NCBI GenBank assembly: GCA_963585895.1 | Contig: OY757916.1 | Location: 17,090,220-17,154,219 of the forward strand | Length of the DNA: 64,000 bases | Direction of reading: 5' to 3' | Source of the DNA: Sepioteuthis lessoniana | Taxonomy: Eukaryota; Mollusca; Cephalopoda; Myopsida; Loliginidae | In this document: positions 32,020 to 42,255 of the stretch, in pieces | Numbering within the stretch: position 1 is the first letter of the stretch | How the letters are laid out: every line of letters begins with the position of its first letter | The notes under the pieces: model-generated | The model's database searches: none | Seen by the model: the letters and a program-made list of their open reading frames with translations, nothing else | Told to the model about the DNA's origin: nothing | Position numbers and translations under genes: made by a program

Positions 32020-32198
32020 TTTTGAATGATTTTGTCTCCAAATAAGTAGTGACGCAAAAATACTTTCCCTCACTCGTTCAAAGCATTTTGACCGAGGATT
32101 AATAGTTGTTATAGTATACTATTTTCAAATCTGAAACAAAAAAGAACACACCATTATTATTTGTAGAGTTGTTAACATTCACATAGATCCCATGTATA

Positions 32199-33094
32199 CG
32201 AGGCGCATACGATAAGTTTCCAGACTTTTTTCGTATGGGCATTTTTATTGATAGTACACACATGAAACTCTAGTCCCCTTCGAGTAATCTCCTCCGGCCG
32301 CAATGCACTTGTTGTACCGTTACAACAACTTCTGGAAGGTCCCATAGAAGTCCTCTTGTGTGAGCGTGTCAATGACCTTCATCACAGCCTCTTTCATCTC
32401 CTCAATTATCTCAAAATGACAGTCAGTGAGCTTAGGGAATAAATAAAAGTCACAGAGAGCAAGGTCTGGACTATAGGGAGGGTGAGGAACTGTCCTGATG
32501 CCCATCTTGGTCAAATCGTCAGTGACAAGGATGGAATTGTGGACTGGTGCATTGTCCTGCTGGAAATGGTACTGACCCGATTTGAAGAGTGCTGACCTCT
32601 TCCCTAGGAATCTCTTCCTGAACTTCCTTGAAACCTTAACATAGTAACCCTAACCCTGTGGCCAATCAACTTTGGTGTATTGACTTCCTTACTCCTCCCA
32701 CACCTCTCATCATCCCTCACAGACTCCCTGCCTTCCTTGAATCTCTTATGCCACTCAAAAACTGATGCTTGATTCATTCGAGATGGTCCAAAACCAGTTA
32801 GAAGCATTTCATACGCGTCTGTGGCATTTTTTCCAATTTTAAAACAGAATTTTATTGCATATTATTCTTCTAAAGTGTCCAGACGTCCAGCTTGCATTTT
32901 TGAAATTCGTCAGCAGTGACCATCAGACTTTAGTAGGGTGTATTTCAATTGCTTCTGTAGCTCTTCATTTAAACCTGAAAATTGGTCAGTCATCTCATAA
33001 GGTGTATAGCAATAACATAGTGAATTTTCAAGAGTCTATGACAATTTTAAACGCCCATACGAAAAAAGTCTGGAAACTTATCGTATGCTCTTCG
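32199..33094 (-). mobile_element. mariner, internally deleted, near-perfect terminal repeats
   Basis: Both ends read CGA(G/A)G(C/A)GCATACGATAAG going inward, and the match continues through TTTCCAGACTTTTTTCGTATG. TA flanks both sides (32197-32198, 33095-33096). 896 bp. The terminal repeats are better preserved than in the other two copies. Confidence 0.88.
32275..32880 (-). pseudogene. mariner transposase, centre missing
   Basis: The N-terminal half (about 32880-32604) has '[20 protein letters not shown]'. The C-terminal half (about 32550-32330) has 'SPDLALCDFYLFPKL' and 'KVIDTLTQEDFYGTFQKLL'. The same block between 'VTMLRF' and 'RSALFKSGQ' is missing as in the other copies, so the first catalytic Asp is absent. 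Confidence 0.8.
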
Positions 33095-33103
33095 TATTTA
33101 GAC

Positions 33104-33226
33104 ACTTTGGTGGTTTAACAGTTAGCAAGCTTGACTAGTAAACCTATACGAGTGAGTTCGAGTCTCATTGGGTGCCCCATTCATTCGGCCTTGTGCCACA
33201 TCGAAGCAAAGAGCTTTGTAAATTAT

Positions 33227-33276
<50 letters not shown>
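33104..33276 (+). repeat. SINE-K, tRNA-like head and (TA)n tail
   Basis: An A-box-like 'tggtggtttaacagttagca' and a B-box-like 'gagttcgagtctc' (33153-33165) are followed by a short body, 'cggccttgtgccacatcgaa', and the (TA)n run at 33229-33276. Its right neighbour is a second tRNA-headed element of different sequence. Confidence 0.65.
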
Positions 33277-33278
<2 letters not shown>

Positions 33279-33445
33279 CCCGTAGGGTTGAGTTCTCTAG
33301 CGAAGAAGTATTCGTGTTGCCATTAGCGCCTTTGCAAGTCTCTTCGTATTTGAATTGAGATCTCGGCGGCCGTTTGAACGGATGTATGTAAACAATACTA
33401 ATTGTAATTCATAACCGTTTAAAAATGTACTTCGTAGCTAATATC

Positions 33446-33576
33446 TGCTCGTAGCTAAATGGTTAGAAGCTTTGGCTTGATGTTTCAGTCAACCGGGTTT
33501 CGATCCCAGCTACGGGGAGATACTGTCTAGCCACACTGATGAGTTCTGATAGAACGAAACAGATGTCTGTGGATGA

Positions 33577-33626
<50 letters not shown>

Positions 33627-33627
33627 A
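33446..33627 (+). repeat. tRNA-headed SINE carrying a hammerhead ribozyme
   Basis: The A-box-like TAGCTAAATGG (33452-33462) and the B box GGTTTCGATCC (33496-33506) form a tRNA-like head that closes with 'agctacgg'. A complete hammerhead follows at 33531-33572, then (TA)n at 33579-33627. The whole unit is about 180 bp. I see no second copy in the window. Confidence 0.75.
33531..33572 (+). ncRNA. type I hammerhead self-cleaving ribozyme
   Basis: All conserved parts are present and in order: helix I 5' strand CCACA (33531-33535), core CTGATGA (33536-33542), helix II GTTC..GAAC around TGATA (33543-33555), core GAA (33556-33558), a short helix III AC..GT around AGAT (33559-33566), cleavage nucleotide C (33567), and helix I 3' strand TGTGG (33568-33572), a perfect complement of CCACA. 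Predicted cleavage is after 33567. Helix III is only two pairs, so activity may rely on loop I-II contacts or dimers. Confidence 0.88.
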
Positions 33628-33704
33628 AACGCTTGTTTTTTTCAGAAAATTGATCCATTTAAGATAGTTTCTTGATTATTCTTTTCAATGCACCACATAA
33701 ATAT

Positions 33705-34600
33705 TTTATTTGGTTGTGTTTTATGGCATATCAACCCTTGTGGTTTGTTTAATAACAAACCCAGTAAATATATATAATGATTTGTAAATGAATAGTTTGG
33801 AGTAAACATTATATTTAAACGATCCATAGCTCATTTGAGTGCACACAGATAAATGATTTCAAGAATTGTAATACAAAACTAATAATTCTTTAAATATTAA
33901 TTATTTAATTGCACATAGTTAAATGATTTTAAGTATTGTTATCTAATACTAATAATTCTATTTAATATTAACTATTTGTTTGCTTACAGTTAAATGGGTT
34001 ATTTATTGTTATTTAGTTTTAGTAATTCTATTCATCAACTATTCCTATATTGTACGAACAACTTGCACACAGCTATATAGTTTCAACTAACTAATAATAA
34101 TCACAAGTAAAAAATTTAATAGCTCTATTTAACCCATAGATGAGACTAACCATATTTACCAACCCCTCCGCTCGGGCAGGATATGACAAGGTCAATTTTT
34201 AAGCGGTGTTTAACGGGTTTGAATTTAGAGTTTTCTTTCTCCTAGACTAGTTGTCTCACCAAGGCTGAAGAAAACCAGTCTGCCCTACTATTTACCCATA
34301 GCTGGAGGGAGAATTATTGGATTCATACCTTTCCCAAGGGTATAAGTGCTATGTGAAATGCAATCAGTCTCATCCAGGATTTGAACTCGTGTCGCCGTGT
34401 CCATTTCCCTACGACAATAACCATTACACAACGGGCACCACACAAACCCCACGGGCACCATAGATGAGACTAATAGGGACGACGACTCCGGGTCAGAGAG
34501 GACCTGAGAGCAATGGTAATGAAGGGATACTCCTCATACCCTAAGATAGGAGGCTTACCATCTGATGAAGTTTAATGCCATATCTAAAACATTTTTTATT
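33705..34600 (-). repeat. family C type-2, interrupted by SINE-A
   Basis: The tail is at 33718-33760 ('tatggcatatcaacccttgt'). Four type-2 units follow, then 'tttaacccatagatgagact'. It resumes after the SINE at 34474 with 'cgactccgggtcagagagga' and the head block, to about 34600. Confidence 0.75.
34150..34457 (-). repeat. SINE-A, full length, 16-bp target duplication
   Basis: CCATAGATGAGACTAA is exact at 34134-34149 and 34458-34473. The head end shows a small tandem duplication of 'cacgggcacca' (34436-34457). The long exact duplication implies a fairly recent target-primed insertion into family C. Confidence 0.9.
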
Positions 34601-35268
34601 CATCAGATTGCTTCTAATAGCTGGTCAATGTTCTCAAATTTTGTAAACGGGCTAGTTTTTTTTTATAATAGCCTATGTTATATAACGTATTACATGGTTT
34701 TTCGGTTCATTCCTAGTGACCCTGTGTGCTTTAACAAGCTGTCACGCTGTGATTAGAAAACAGGGGGCTGGCAGTGCGTCGGGGCAGGCCGGTCAAGCAG
34801 GTATGTAACTGGAAGGAGACCACGTGATATGAGAACCACGCGGTCAGATTTAAAGAGAATCAAGAGAATCGGGAGTCGAGCCAGGGATAATCAGCCGATC
34901 AGAGGCGTCTCGGACGTCTCTAACGATATGGCTTGCAAGGGGATGCAAGGGTTGGCACCCCCTGACTCCCGGAAGAAGATATGGGACAAGAAGAAGTCTC
35001 TTCTCTGAGTATATGTCTCTCCATCTATCTCTCAAACTAACAACAAACTGTGTGCCCCTTTCGAGAATAAAATGAGAGATATATTTTTATATATACGTGT
35101 TCCTCGTTGTTCATAAAGACACAGCTGAGTATACAATACCTAATATTTTGCTTTTCCTAAAAAAAAATCTAACCCATTTAATCAAGTTGCTTGATAATTA
35201 CTTATTGTGCCGCATCGATATTGTATTGAGTTCGGTAGATTGTCAGAATCAACACTCAGCTGCGCAGC
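34601..35268. other. unassigned, GC-rich middle
   Basis: 34755-35040 is GC-rich ('gggggctggcagtgcgtcgg') with a GGTATGTAA donor-like site at 34799 and AATAAA near 35068, so LTR-like. 34600-34645 and 35180-35225 resemble 36020-36065 and 35965-36010, but in swapped order. Confidence 0.35.
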
Positions 35269-35806
35269 AACTTGAGTAAACTTCTGCCTTTATTCCCATT
35301 TAATACAAAAATGGAAGGCACAAGGCCTTGGAGTTTTTTTGGGCGATGGGAAGGTGGCGGTCTTGCATTGACTATATATTCTAAGGGGACCAAGCTAGCA
35401 ACATTCGCCGACCCATTCAACAGTACAATATAAAATTATTCATCCATCGCCATGCGCGCTGCAACCACCAAAATACCACATTTGCTCTATGAAAAAGGCC
35501 TATTTAAAACCCTGCATGAAATGTGTGATTTTATTTACAATTGATGATTTATATGATGGGAATGGGAGAAAAACCCCGAAATATACAAAAATATGAAAGC
35601 GAAAACAAAGGAAAAAATTCCTCCCATCCACCCGTTTGCAAAAATGGAGGCCGACTGTTTTCCGGTGTCCGAAAACACCGAAAACAAGCCGAACCTACCC
35701 TTGGTGGGACGGGGATCCTAGTCTAGTGGGGCAAAGAAATACAGGGTTGGGATCGGAATGGGCCGATAAAAGCAGGTAATGTAATTTTCTTGAGTAAACT
35801 TCTGCC
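35269..35806 (-). repeat. retroposed block flanked by an 18-bp direct repeat
   Basis: CTTGAGTAAACTTCTGCC occurs at both ends (35270-35287 and about 35789-35806). Between them lies a 500-bp block unlike its flanks. Read on minus it ends 'tgtattaaatgggaataaa', suggesting a retroposon 3' end. The sequence right of the second repeat is LTR-D/F-like. Confidence 0.6.
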
Positions 35807-36120
35807 CGAACTCTGAAGAGAGAGAGTTATTCATAGCAAATTAGACCGTTCCATTGTGTCCACGTGGGCAAGTCCATTCCCTGGATTGTGATTAGTTACT
35901 GGTCTATGAGTGGACATGCTAGTATATACATACCAGATTCAATTTAGTAGTAGCATAGATTCTATATTAATCAAGTTGTTTGATAATTATTTACTGTGTG
36001 CCGCATCAATATTGTTTCATTTATCTAACTGCTTCTCAAAGCTGGTCAGTGCCTTCAAAATTTCTCTCAACGAGTTTGACATTAATTATATGAACCCATA
36101 TTTTTTTCTAAAGGGTTAAG
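35807..36120 (+). mobile_element. LTR-D/F-like fragment and adjoining repeat
   Basis: 'aactctgaagagagagagtt', 'agtccattccctggattgtg' and 'tggacatgctagtatataca' match the promoter-side half of LTR-D. 35960-36065 repeats text also found at 34600-35225. Confidence 0.5.
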
Positions 36121-36870
36121 ATCTGATTTTTTACCAGGTGGGTGCTAGAGTTTTTCGGAAATGGCCTCATGTCTTATTTCTCCCACAAATTTCGTCTAAT
36201 TTATGAAACGAGCCTTTCTGTCATATATTCTGGTACCCTACCTATTGTAACAGTTCACCAACGCCTGGTGGAGAAAACAGTTCTTATCTCATAATTCCAT
36301 CTCTTCTCGGTGACATTGATTGGCATTCTAAGTTAAACCTTTCACATCAAGGAACCCACCTTCTTGGGTGTCAGCAGATAGTTCAATGCGTGAGAAACAT
36401 TCCAGGGGACATACTCAAACTACTGTGTACCATAGTGTTCATAAAATGACCTGAGATATTTTGGGTCAGTCTTCTATATTATTTGTAGACACCAATGGTT
36501 TCATTGGACACAGCTCTTATAAAGAAAATCAGCTTCTTTTAGCCTTGTTTAAATTGTTCTTTTGGAACCAATATTAATTTATTCAATTTTTTTTTAGAAT
36601 TTGTGTATTCTTGTATCAATTTTATTAAAATGTTTTCTATGACGTTGCAGAACAGCCGACTTGGCTTGCTCTCATTCAAGGTCTTCAATCACCAACATTC
36701 CGTGCCATAGAACCTGTCATCTGGAATGCGTGTCCAGTTCTCTGAATTCTAAACATAATTTGGATATTCTCGAACTCATGTTTATAATCCTCGGGAAGCC
36801 TACATACAGCCGCAATATCGATTAGTCCGCGAAGACCAAGTGTGTATAGCAGCTTTAAAAAAAGAATATA

Positions 36871-36872
<2 letters not shown>
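36121..36872. other. unassigned
   Basis: No gene recognised. A 21-bp string at 36497-36517 reappears exactly at 37074-37094 inside a SINE-B. Confidence 0.45.

Positions 36873-36912
<40 letters not shown>
36873..36912. repeat. (TA)n microsatellite
   Basis: An uninterrupted TA run. Confidence 0.95.
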
Positions 36913-36914
<2 letters not shown>

Positions 36915-36956
36915 AGAAAAAATGGATGCATAAAATGATAAATAATATTTTTATTG

Positions 36957-37029
36957 GTTTGATTTAGTTTGGCTTGGTTTTATGGCATATCAACCGTTAT
37001 AGGTTATTTAATGCTAAATCCGGTTTATT
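36957..37029 (-). repeat. extra family C tail, duplicate of 37300-37371
   Basis: 'ggcttggttttatggcatat' and 'aaatccggtttattta' are repeated almost exactly right of the intervening SINE-B, giving a direct repeat of about 73 bp. Confidence 0.8.
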
Positions 37030-37286
37030 TATCGGCTCATTGGCCTAGTGGTTAGAGTGTTTGCCAATGATCCGGTTTCATTGGACACAGCTCTGAGTCA
37101 TACCAAAGACTTTTAAAAAGGTACTTGATACCTCCTTGATTAACGCTAAGCAAAATAAGGTACGTATCAAAGGTAAAGGGGAGCAATCCAGGGAAAGGAG
37201 TAGCGCCCTCCTCTACACCTCGGTGTTGCAGCTATTGAAAAGGGAGCCTTCTGGTAACCCTCGACCTCGGTCGCCAACAACTTTAG
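37030..37286 (+). repeat. SINE-B with replaced B box
   Basis: The head 'ggctcattggcctagtggtt' and the 3' body are normal, but the segment that should hold 'ggttcaatccc' is replaced by unrelated bases (37074-37094) shared with 36497-36517. The Pol III promoter is therefore broken. Confidence 0.8.
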
Positions 37287-37299
37287 ATGTATAGGATTT

Positions 37300-37870
37300 G
37301 GTTTGGCTTGGTTTTATGGCATATCAACCATTATAGGTTATATAATGCCAAATCCGGTTTATTTATATACATTAGATATATATGATTTGTTAACAAAGTC
37401 AAATAGTTCCAAGTTCTGAAACAAATCAATTAAACACCAAACATTTGTTTACATACAGTTAAATGATCAAACAGTTCTATTTCAAACAATAAGTCAAAGT
37501 TAAATGGTTCCAAGTTTACTATGTATCGCTAACAATTCAATTAAACATCAGTCATTTATTTATACAAAGTTAAATGATCAGAAAGTTCTATTTTAAACAC
37601 TTCAATTTAGTATAAGACATTTCTTTGCTCTCAGTTTCAGTGTCAAACAGTTCTATTTGACTCATAAATAAGACCCTACAGTTGACACAACTCCAGGCCA
37701 GTGTGGACCTGGGAGCGATGGCAATGAAGGGGTACTCCGCATTTCACAAAGCTCCAGCATCACTGGACCCTCATCATCCAATTGATTCGTTGGGAGAGGG
37801 GAAGTCTTAGCCCTCTACAGAGATTAAGCCTGTGTATTCTACAGCCCTAACCGACTAAAATTGTTTTTAT
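37300..37870 (-). repeat. family C, full length
   Basis: Tail, internal units, head block ('gagcgatggcaatgaagggg'), and an eroded terminal hairpin 'cagccctaaccgacta' near 37855. Confidence 0.85.
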
Positions 37871-38425
37871 AGGAAACAATAAAAATATCTTACACGTAAA
37901 TAATTACTTTTTTTCGACATAAATTTATAAACAATCTTTTTTTTTTTAATCAAACATTGGCACTATTTCACTCGAAGAAAGTTTTTACATCAATACGATC
38001 TGGTGACCTTCAGAGGTCAGTATCTTCGGTTCTCTATAATTCTTTTTGGTATTTTCACAGGTCTTAATTCTTCCACCGATCTCCAGTTCTCCCAGTCTTT
38101 TTTCCAAGTTCTTTAGATCATCCCAAAGAGTTTGACGATAATTGTTATTGCTGTCATCTTCAGGTTTTATAAATTTTTCAGTCCTCCGTCAAGGTCCAGG
38201 TATTTAACGATTTTTTTCATCTTCCTTTAATTATATTGTGGTCTGCTAGACCAGTGAAGTCCATTAACTGACAAGTTTTCTCGTTATTTATTTAGTTTTG
38301 CTCAGTTATGGCACAATGCTAGATAGATGCGGTGCCCAGCGAGAACTGAACTTACAATGGTCTGTTAACCATTACACTATATGAGGTGTCCTTTCTTTTC
38401 TTCTAGTTAAATATAATGATATTTC
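37871..38425 (-). other. mostly unassigned; possible diverged LINE-S piece
   Basis: On minus, 38150-37990 encodes 'LKNLEKRLGELEIGGRI', reminiscent of the LINE-S C-terminus ('GLEDLEIRGRV'-like). The match is short. 38300-38385 has tRNA-like text ('ttaaccattacactat'). Confidence 0.3.
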
Positions 38426-38784
38426 TTTGTTTGGCTTTATGGCATATCAACCTTTGTAGGTTATTTAATGTCAAATCCATTTTTATAAAAGTAAATAGTT
38501 CTATTTCAAACAATTCGGTTTAGCATAATTACACAGTTTTACTGTCAAAAACATTTCTATTTCAAGCTATTCAGTCTAGGCAAACAATTCTAATTCAAAC
38601 AATTTAGTTTAGTAAAAGTATACTTTTTGTTTACACACAGTTAAATGTCAAAACTGTTCTATTTCGAACAATTTAGTACAGTTTCAATTTCAAAAACAGT
38701 TCCATTTGAAACAATTCAGTTTAGCATAAGTGCACAGTTTAAATATCAAAACAGTTCTATTTCAAGTAATTTATTTTAGCGTTG

Positions 38785-39035
38785 TAATTAAAGTAGGTAA
38801 CCGCAGTCGAGGGTGACCCGAAGGATCCCTTTTCAATAGCTTCTACACCGAAGTGTAAGGAAGGGTGCTACTCCATTCCCTGGATTGCCCCACTTTACCC
38901 TTGATCCTTACCTTATAATGCTGAATTTTAAGCAAGGCGGCATCGAGTACCATTTTCTGATTCTTTGATATGACTCGACCTGGGATTGAACTCTGGTCAT
39001 CCAGACCATTGGCAAACACTCTACTCATTAGGCCA
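38785..39035 (-). repeat. SINE-B, full length
   Basis: The complete head (plus-strand 'cattaggccaatagccc') and the body with 'gggattgaactctggtc' at the B box. It is inserted in family C and abuts an inverted partial SINE-B. Confidence 0.85.
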
Positions 39036-39037
39036 AT

Positions 39038-39145
39038 AGCCCGGTAAATCCAGGGAAAGGAGTTGCGCCCTCCTCTACACCGAGGTGTAGTAGCTCTTGA
39101 AAAGAGAGCCTTCTTGTCACCTTAGACAACGGTCACTAACTTTAC
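39038..39145 (+). repeat. SINE-B 3' half, inverted against its neighbour
   Basis: It starts at 'aatccagggaaaggagttgc' and ends 'acggtcactaactttact'. Only the 3' part is present. With 38785-39035 it forms a palindrome-like pair. Confidence 0.8.
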
Positions 39146-39639
39146 TTAGATTTCTTTTAGTATAAGTACACAGTTTAATTCTATTTAACCTATAGATAGG
39201 ACCCTATCAGGTGCTATCACTCCGGGCAAGAGTGGACATGGGAGCTATGGCAATGAAGGGGTGCTCCACATTCTTCAAAGCTTCAGAATTACTGGAACCT
39301 CACCATCTGATTGTTTAGTGTCATATCCAGAACACACACTAAGGGGGGGGGGGCTTGCCCCTCTGCAGAGAAGCAGATGGTGTATTTTACTCCCCCAGCC
39401 GACCGGGCAATTAACTATAATAAGGTCTGATCTTCTGGTCCTGATTGGTTAATCAATTTTTATCTCAAAATCCCAAAGAATTTTGTAGGGATGGTGTTAT
39501 ATTTAAAAAAAAAAAAGATGATGTTGCATTAATTTTCATTATTATCAGTTCGTTTGTAAACAGCACAGCAGAGAAAAATTACTTCATCGAACTGGCCATT
39601 GTACTCTGGAACTATTGCTATCCTATTGAAGGGGAAATA

Positions 39640-40105
39640 ATTATAAATGACGATGCACAACGCTCACTTCCAAGAGATGACGTACACGTCTATGTAGTAA
39701 GAAAAGAAGGAGGAAGAGAACCCGCCAGCATTGAAGATAATGTCGATGCATTAATACCAGGACTAGAAGACAAGAATAAAAAGAGAACAAAACAAAAAAG
39801 AATAATTACACCAGCCAGTTACAGCACTGACAGCATAAAGACAAACAGAACAACAACAAAGAGACAGAAATGGGAAAAGAAACAACTGTATGAATATTTC
39901 AAGCGATAAACTGGCAGGATCTCATACGAGAAGACATCGACATTGCTACATAAGGGAAATCTTAAGAGAGGAAATTGATGTCTTCAAATAACAGCACAAA
40001 ACAATGTCATTATATTAATAAGATTGATAATATACAACAGAATCGCAAGTGTTGGTTATGTGGTGATAGAGACGAAACGATTAATCACATAACCCGACAC
40101 TGAAT
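39640..40105 (+). pseudogene. LINE-S fragment: pre-knuckle region and CCHC
   Basis: The frame includes 'VYVVRKEGGREPASIEDNVD', matching 'LYVSRKEGGRRLVSIEDSVD' at 55880. After a frame break it has CWLCGDRDETINHI (from 40050), with the knuckle histidine intact, and then stops. It lacks the endonuclease. Confidence 0.75.
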
Positions 40106-40194
40106 AAGTTGCTGGCCTGACATGTAGATAATAAAAAAATCCATGAAAAAAAAAAATAATAATGATAAAAAATCCATATAATTTTTATAAAGTA

Positions 40195-40490
40195 AAGTAC
40201 TTATATTTACCAACCCCTCCACTCGGGCAGGATATGACACAAGGTCAATTTTAAGCGGAGTTTAACAGGTTTGAATTCAGAGTTTTCCTTCTCCAAGAAT
40301 AGATGCCTCACCAAGGCTAAAGAACTCAGTCTGTCCTACTTATTTACCCATAGCTAGAGGGAGCATAATTGGATTCATACCTTTCCCAAGGGTATTAGTT
40401 CTATGTGAAATGCAATCAGTCTCGTCCAGGATTTGAACACGTGTCACCGTGTCCATTTCCTACGACGATAACCATTACACCACGGGCACC
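40195..40490 (-). repeat. SINE-A, full length
   Basis: From 'tttaccaacccctccactcg' to 'acgataaccattacaccacg'. All SINE-A blocks are in order. The flanking repeat is about 9 bp ('tataaagta'). Confidence 0.85.
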
Positions 40491-40589
40491 TCCATTATTT
40501 TTATAAAGTACTAACCATTGAATTGCACGTGTCAAAATTTGAGCCCAATCAGATTATTAGTTTACATTTATTTAAGTCAAGCTACTAAC

Positions 40590-40848
40590 CGGCCGATTGG
40601 CCTATTGAGTAGACCGTTCGCCAATGGCCCGGGAGACCGGGGTTCAATCCCAGGTCGAGTCAAACCAAAGACTCAAAATATGGTACGTGATATCTCCTTG
40701 CTAAACCCTCAACATTAAAAAGTACGTATCTAGGGTAAAGTGGAGCAATCCAAGGAAAAGAGTAGCGCCCTTCCCTACACCTCGGTGTAGTAGCTATTGA
40801 AAAGGGAGTCTTCGAGTTGCTCTCGACTACGGTCGCCAACTTACTGTT
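40590..40848 (+). repeat. SINE-B, full length reference copy
   Basis: The A-box-like 'gattggcctattgagtagac', the B-box 'ggggttcaatcccaggtcga', the body and the end 'ctacggtcgccaacttac' are all present, and it abuts mariner-II sequence. Confidence 0.85.
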
Positions 40849-40849
40849 G

Positions 40850-41280
40850 CAAATTTTCAAAATGGAAAAATCTGAATTTCCAGTGTCGATAAAGCATTGC
40901 TTTCTGATAAGAAAAAAATACTGTTCAAGCAAAGCAATGGCTTGATAAGTGTTATTCGGACTCTACTCCGACGGAAACAATGGTTAAGAGGTGGTATGCT
41001 AACTTTAAAGGCACAGACACAAATTATGCTGAACGCTCAGGTCACCCAGATTCGGCAGTTGTCCCGGAAAACACCAAAAATCTCCACAAACTCGATTTGT
41101 CAGATCGTAAATTGAAGCTGCATGAGACAGCAGAAGAGTTGGAGATATTAGAAGGCTGTGTATTCACCATTTTGCATGAACATTTATCAATAAGAAAGCT
41201 GTGGGCGCCGAGTTTGCTCACAGTCAAATAAAAACAACAACGCGATGAAGATTAAGAGCGTTGTTTGCAACTGTTTCAGC

Positions 41281-41314
<34 letters not shown>

Positions 41315-41845
41315 TTTTTGCGTATATATGTGACAATGGGTAAAACATGGATCCACCACTTCACTCCGGAGTCAAATCGGCAGTCAAAAAGTGAAAAGCA
41401 GCAGGTGAAAGCCGTCCAAAGCGACCAAAGACGCAAATATCAGCTGGCAAGGTTTTGGCCTCCGTATTTTAGGCTATGCAAGGTATTTTGTTTTTCGATT
41501 ACCTTGCGAAAGGAATAACCGTCAACAGCTAATATTATATAGCATTATTGGTGCGTTTAAAAGGAAGAAATCGCACCCCCCCCCCAAAACAGCCACAAAT
41601 GAAGAAGAAAAAAATGCTCTTTCACCAAGACAATGCACCGTATCACAAATCGATCGCAACGATAGCAAAACTACATGAATTACACTTCGAATTGCTTCTG
41701 CACTCACCCTATTCTCCAGATCTGGCCCCCAGCGACTACTGGCTGCTTGCAGACCAAAAAAGAATGCCCCAGGGAAAGAGATGTGGCTCCAATAAAGAAG
41801 CGATATCGGAAACTGAGTCGTATTTTGAGGCCTAAAACAAATCGT
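40850..41845 (+). pseudogene. mariner-II transposase, heavily mutated
   Basis: The order of mariner/SETMAR-like transposase blocks is kept: 'VKRWYANFKG', 'LHETAEELEI', 'TMGKTWIHHFTPESNRQSK', 'LFHQDNAPYHKSI', 'SPYSPDLAPSDYWLL'. The second and third Asp keep 34-residue spacing (DD34D). The first catalytic block reads MGKTW where active enzymes read MDETW. There are stops and frameshifts, and a run of about 29 A interrupts the frame at 41283-41311. The 3' end is lost at an LTR-D boundary. Confidence 0.88.
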
Positions 41846-41854
41846 TCAAATTGT

Positions 41855-42255
41855 TCTCAGGTGGGCAAGTCCACTTCCTGGATTGTGATTGGTTGCTAAT
41901 TTATTAGTCAACATGTTAGTATGTAAATGCAAGCTTCAACGTAAAGTGGCACAAGTTCGGTTCACCAATTGTTTTACTAATTGTTTGCGGTTTTATTTCC
42001 AGGCGTCTGAGGCGCCTCCATTGGGGGAATGCCAACGCGGCCGAAGGTATTTTTGGATTTTGCTGGACGCGTGTGTGCAGCGGTTCTGCGTCCTGACCCA
42101 CTTTAGAAAAGACCTTGTGCCGTACTTGTCCGGTAGTGGGACGGAGAACAAATAAAGTTCGGTATTAAGTTACAGACTGTTTTATTTTTGTTTGCCAACT
42201 GGACGCTAGTTGGAACCCATCAGGTATGTGCTATTGCTATTATTGTTATTTTACA
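41855..42255 (+). mobile_element. LTR-D with GC-rich internal module
   Basis: 'aagtccacttcctggattgt', 'gtcaacatgttagtatgtaa', the GC module at 42000-42130 ('ggcgtctgaggcgcctccat', 'tttgctggacgcgtgtgtgc'), 'gaacaaataaagttcggtat', 'tttgccaactggacgctagt' and 'catcaggtatgtgctatt'. The order TATA-like, AATAAA, then splice donor supports plus as sense. Confidence 0.7.

Larger units (their letters stand above)
38430..39412 (-). repeat. family C, full length, interrupted by SINE-B pair
   Basis: The tail is at 38432-38480 and internal units run to about 38784. It resumes at 39146 with 'tagtataagtacacagttta', then the head, a G8-9 run at 39343, and 'ccccagccgaccgggc' at 39393-39408. Confidence 0.85.

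Noticed and set aside
39445-39909. 154-codon plus frame as a complete gene
   Set aside because: Only the part from about 39640 matches LINE-S. The upstream part is AT-rich filler that happens to be open.
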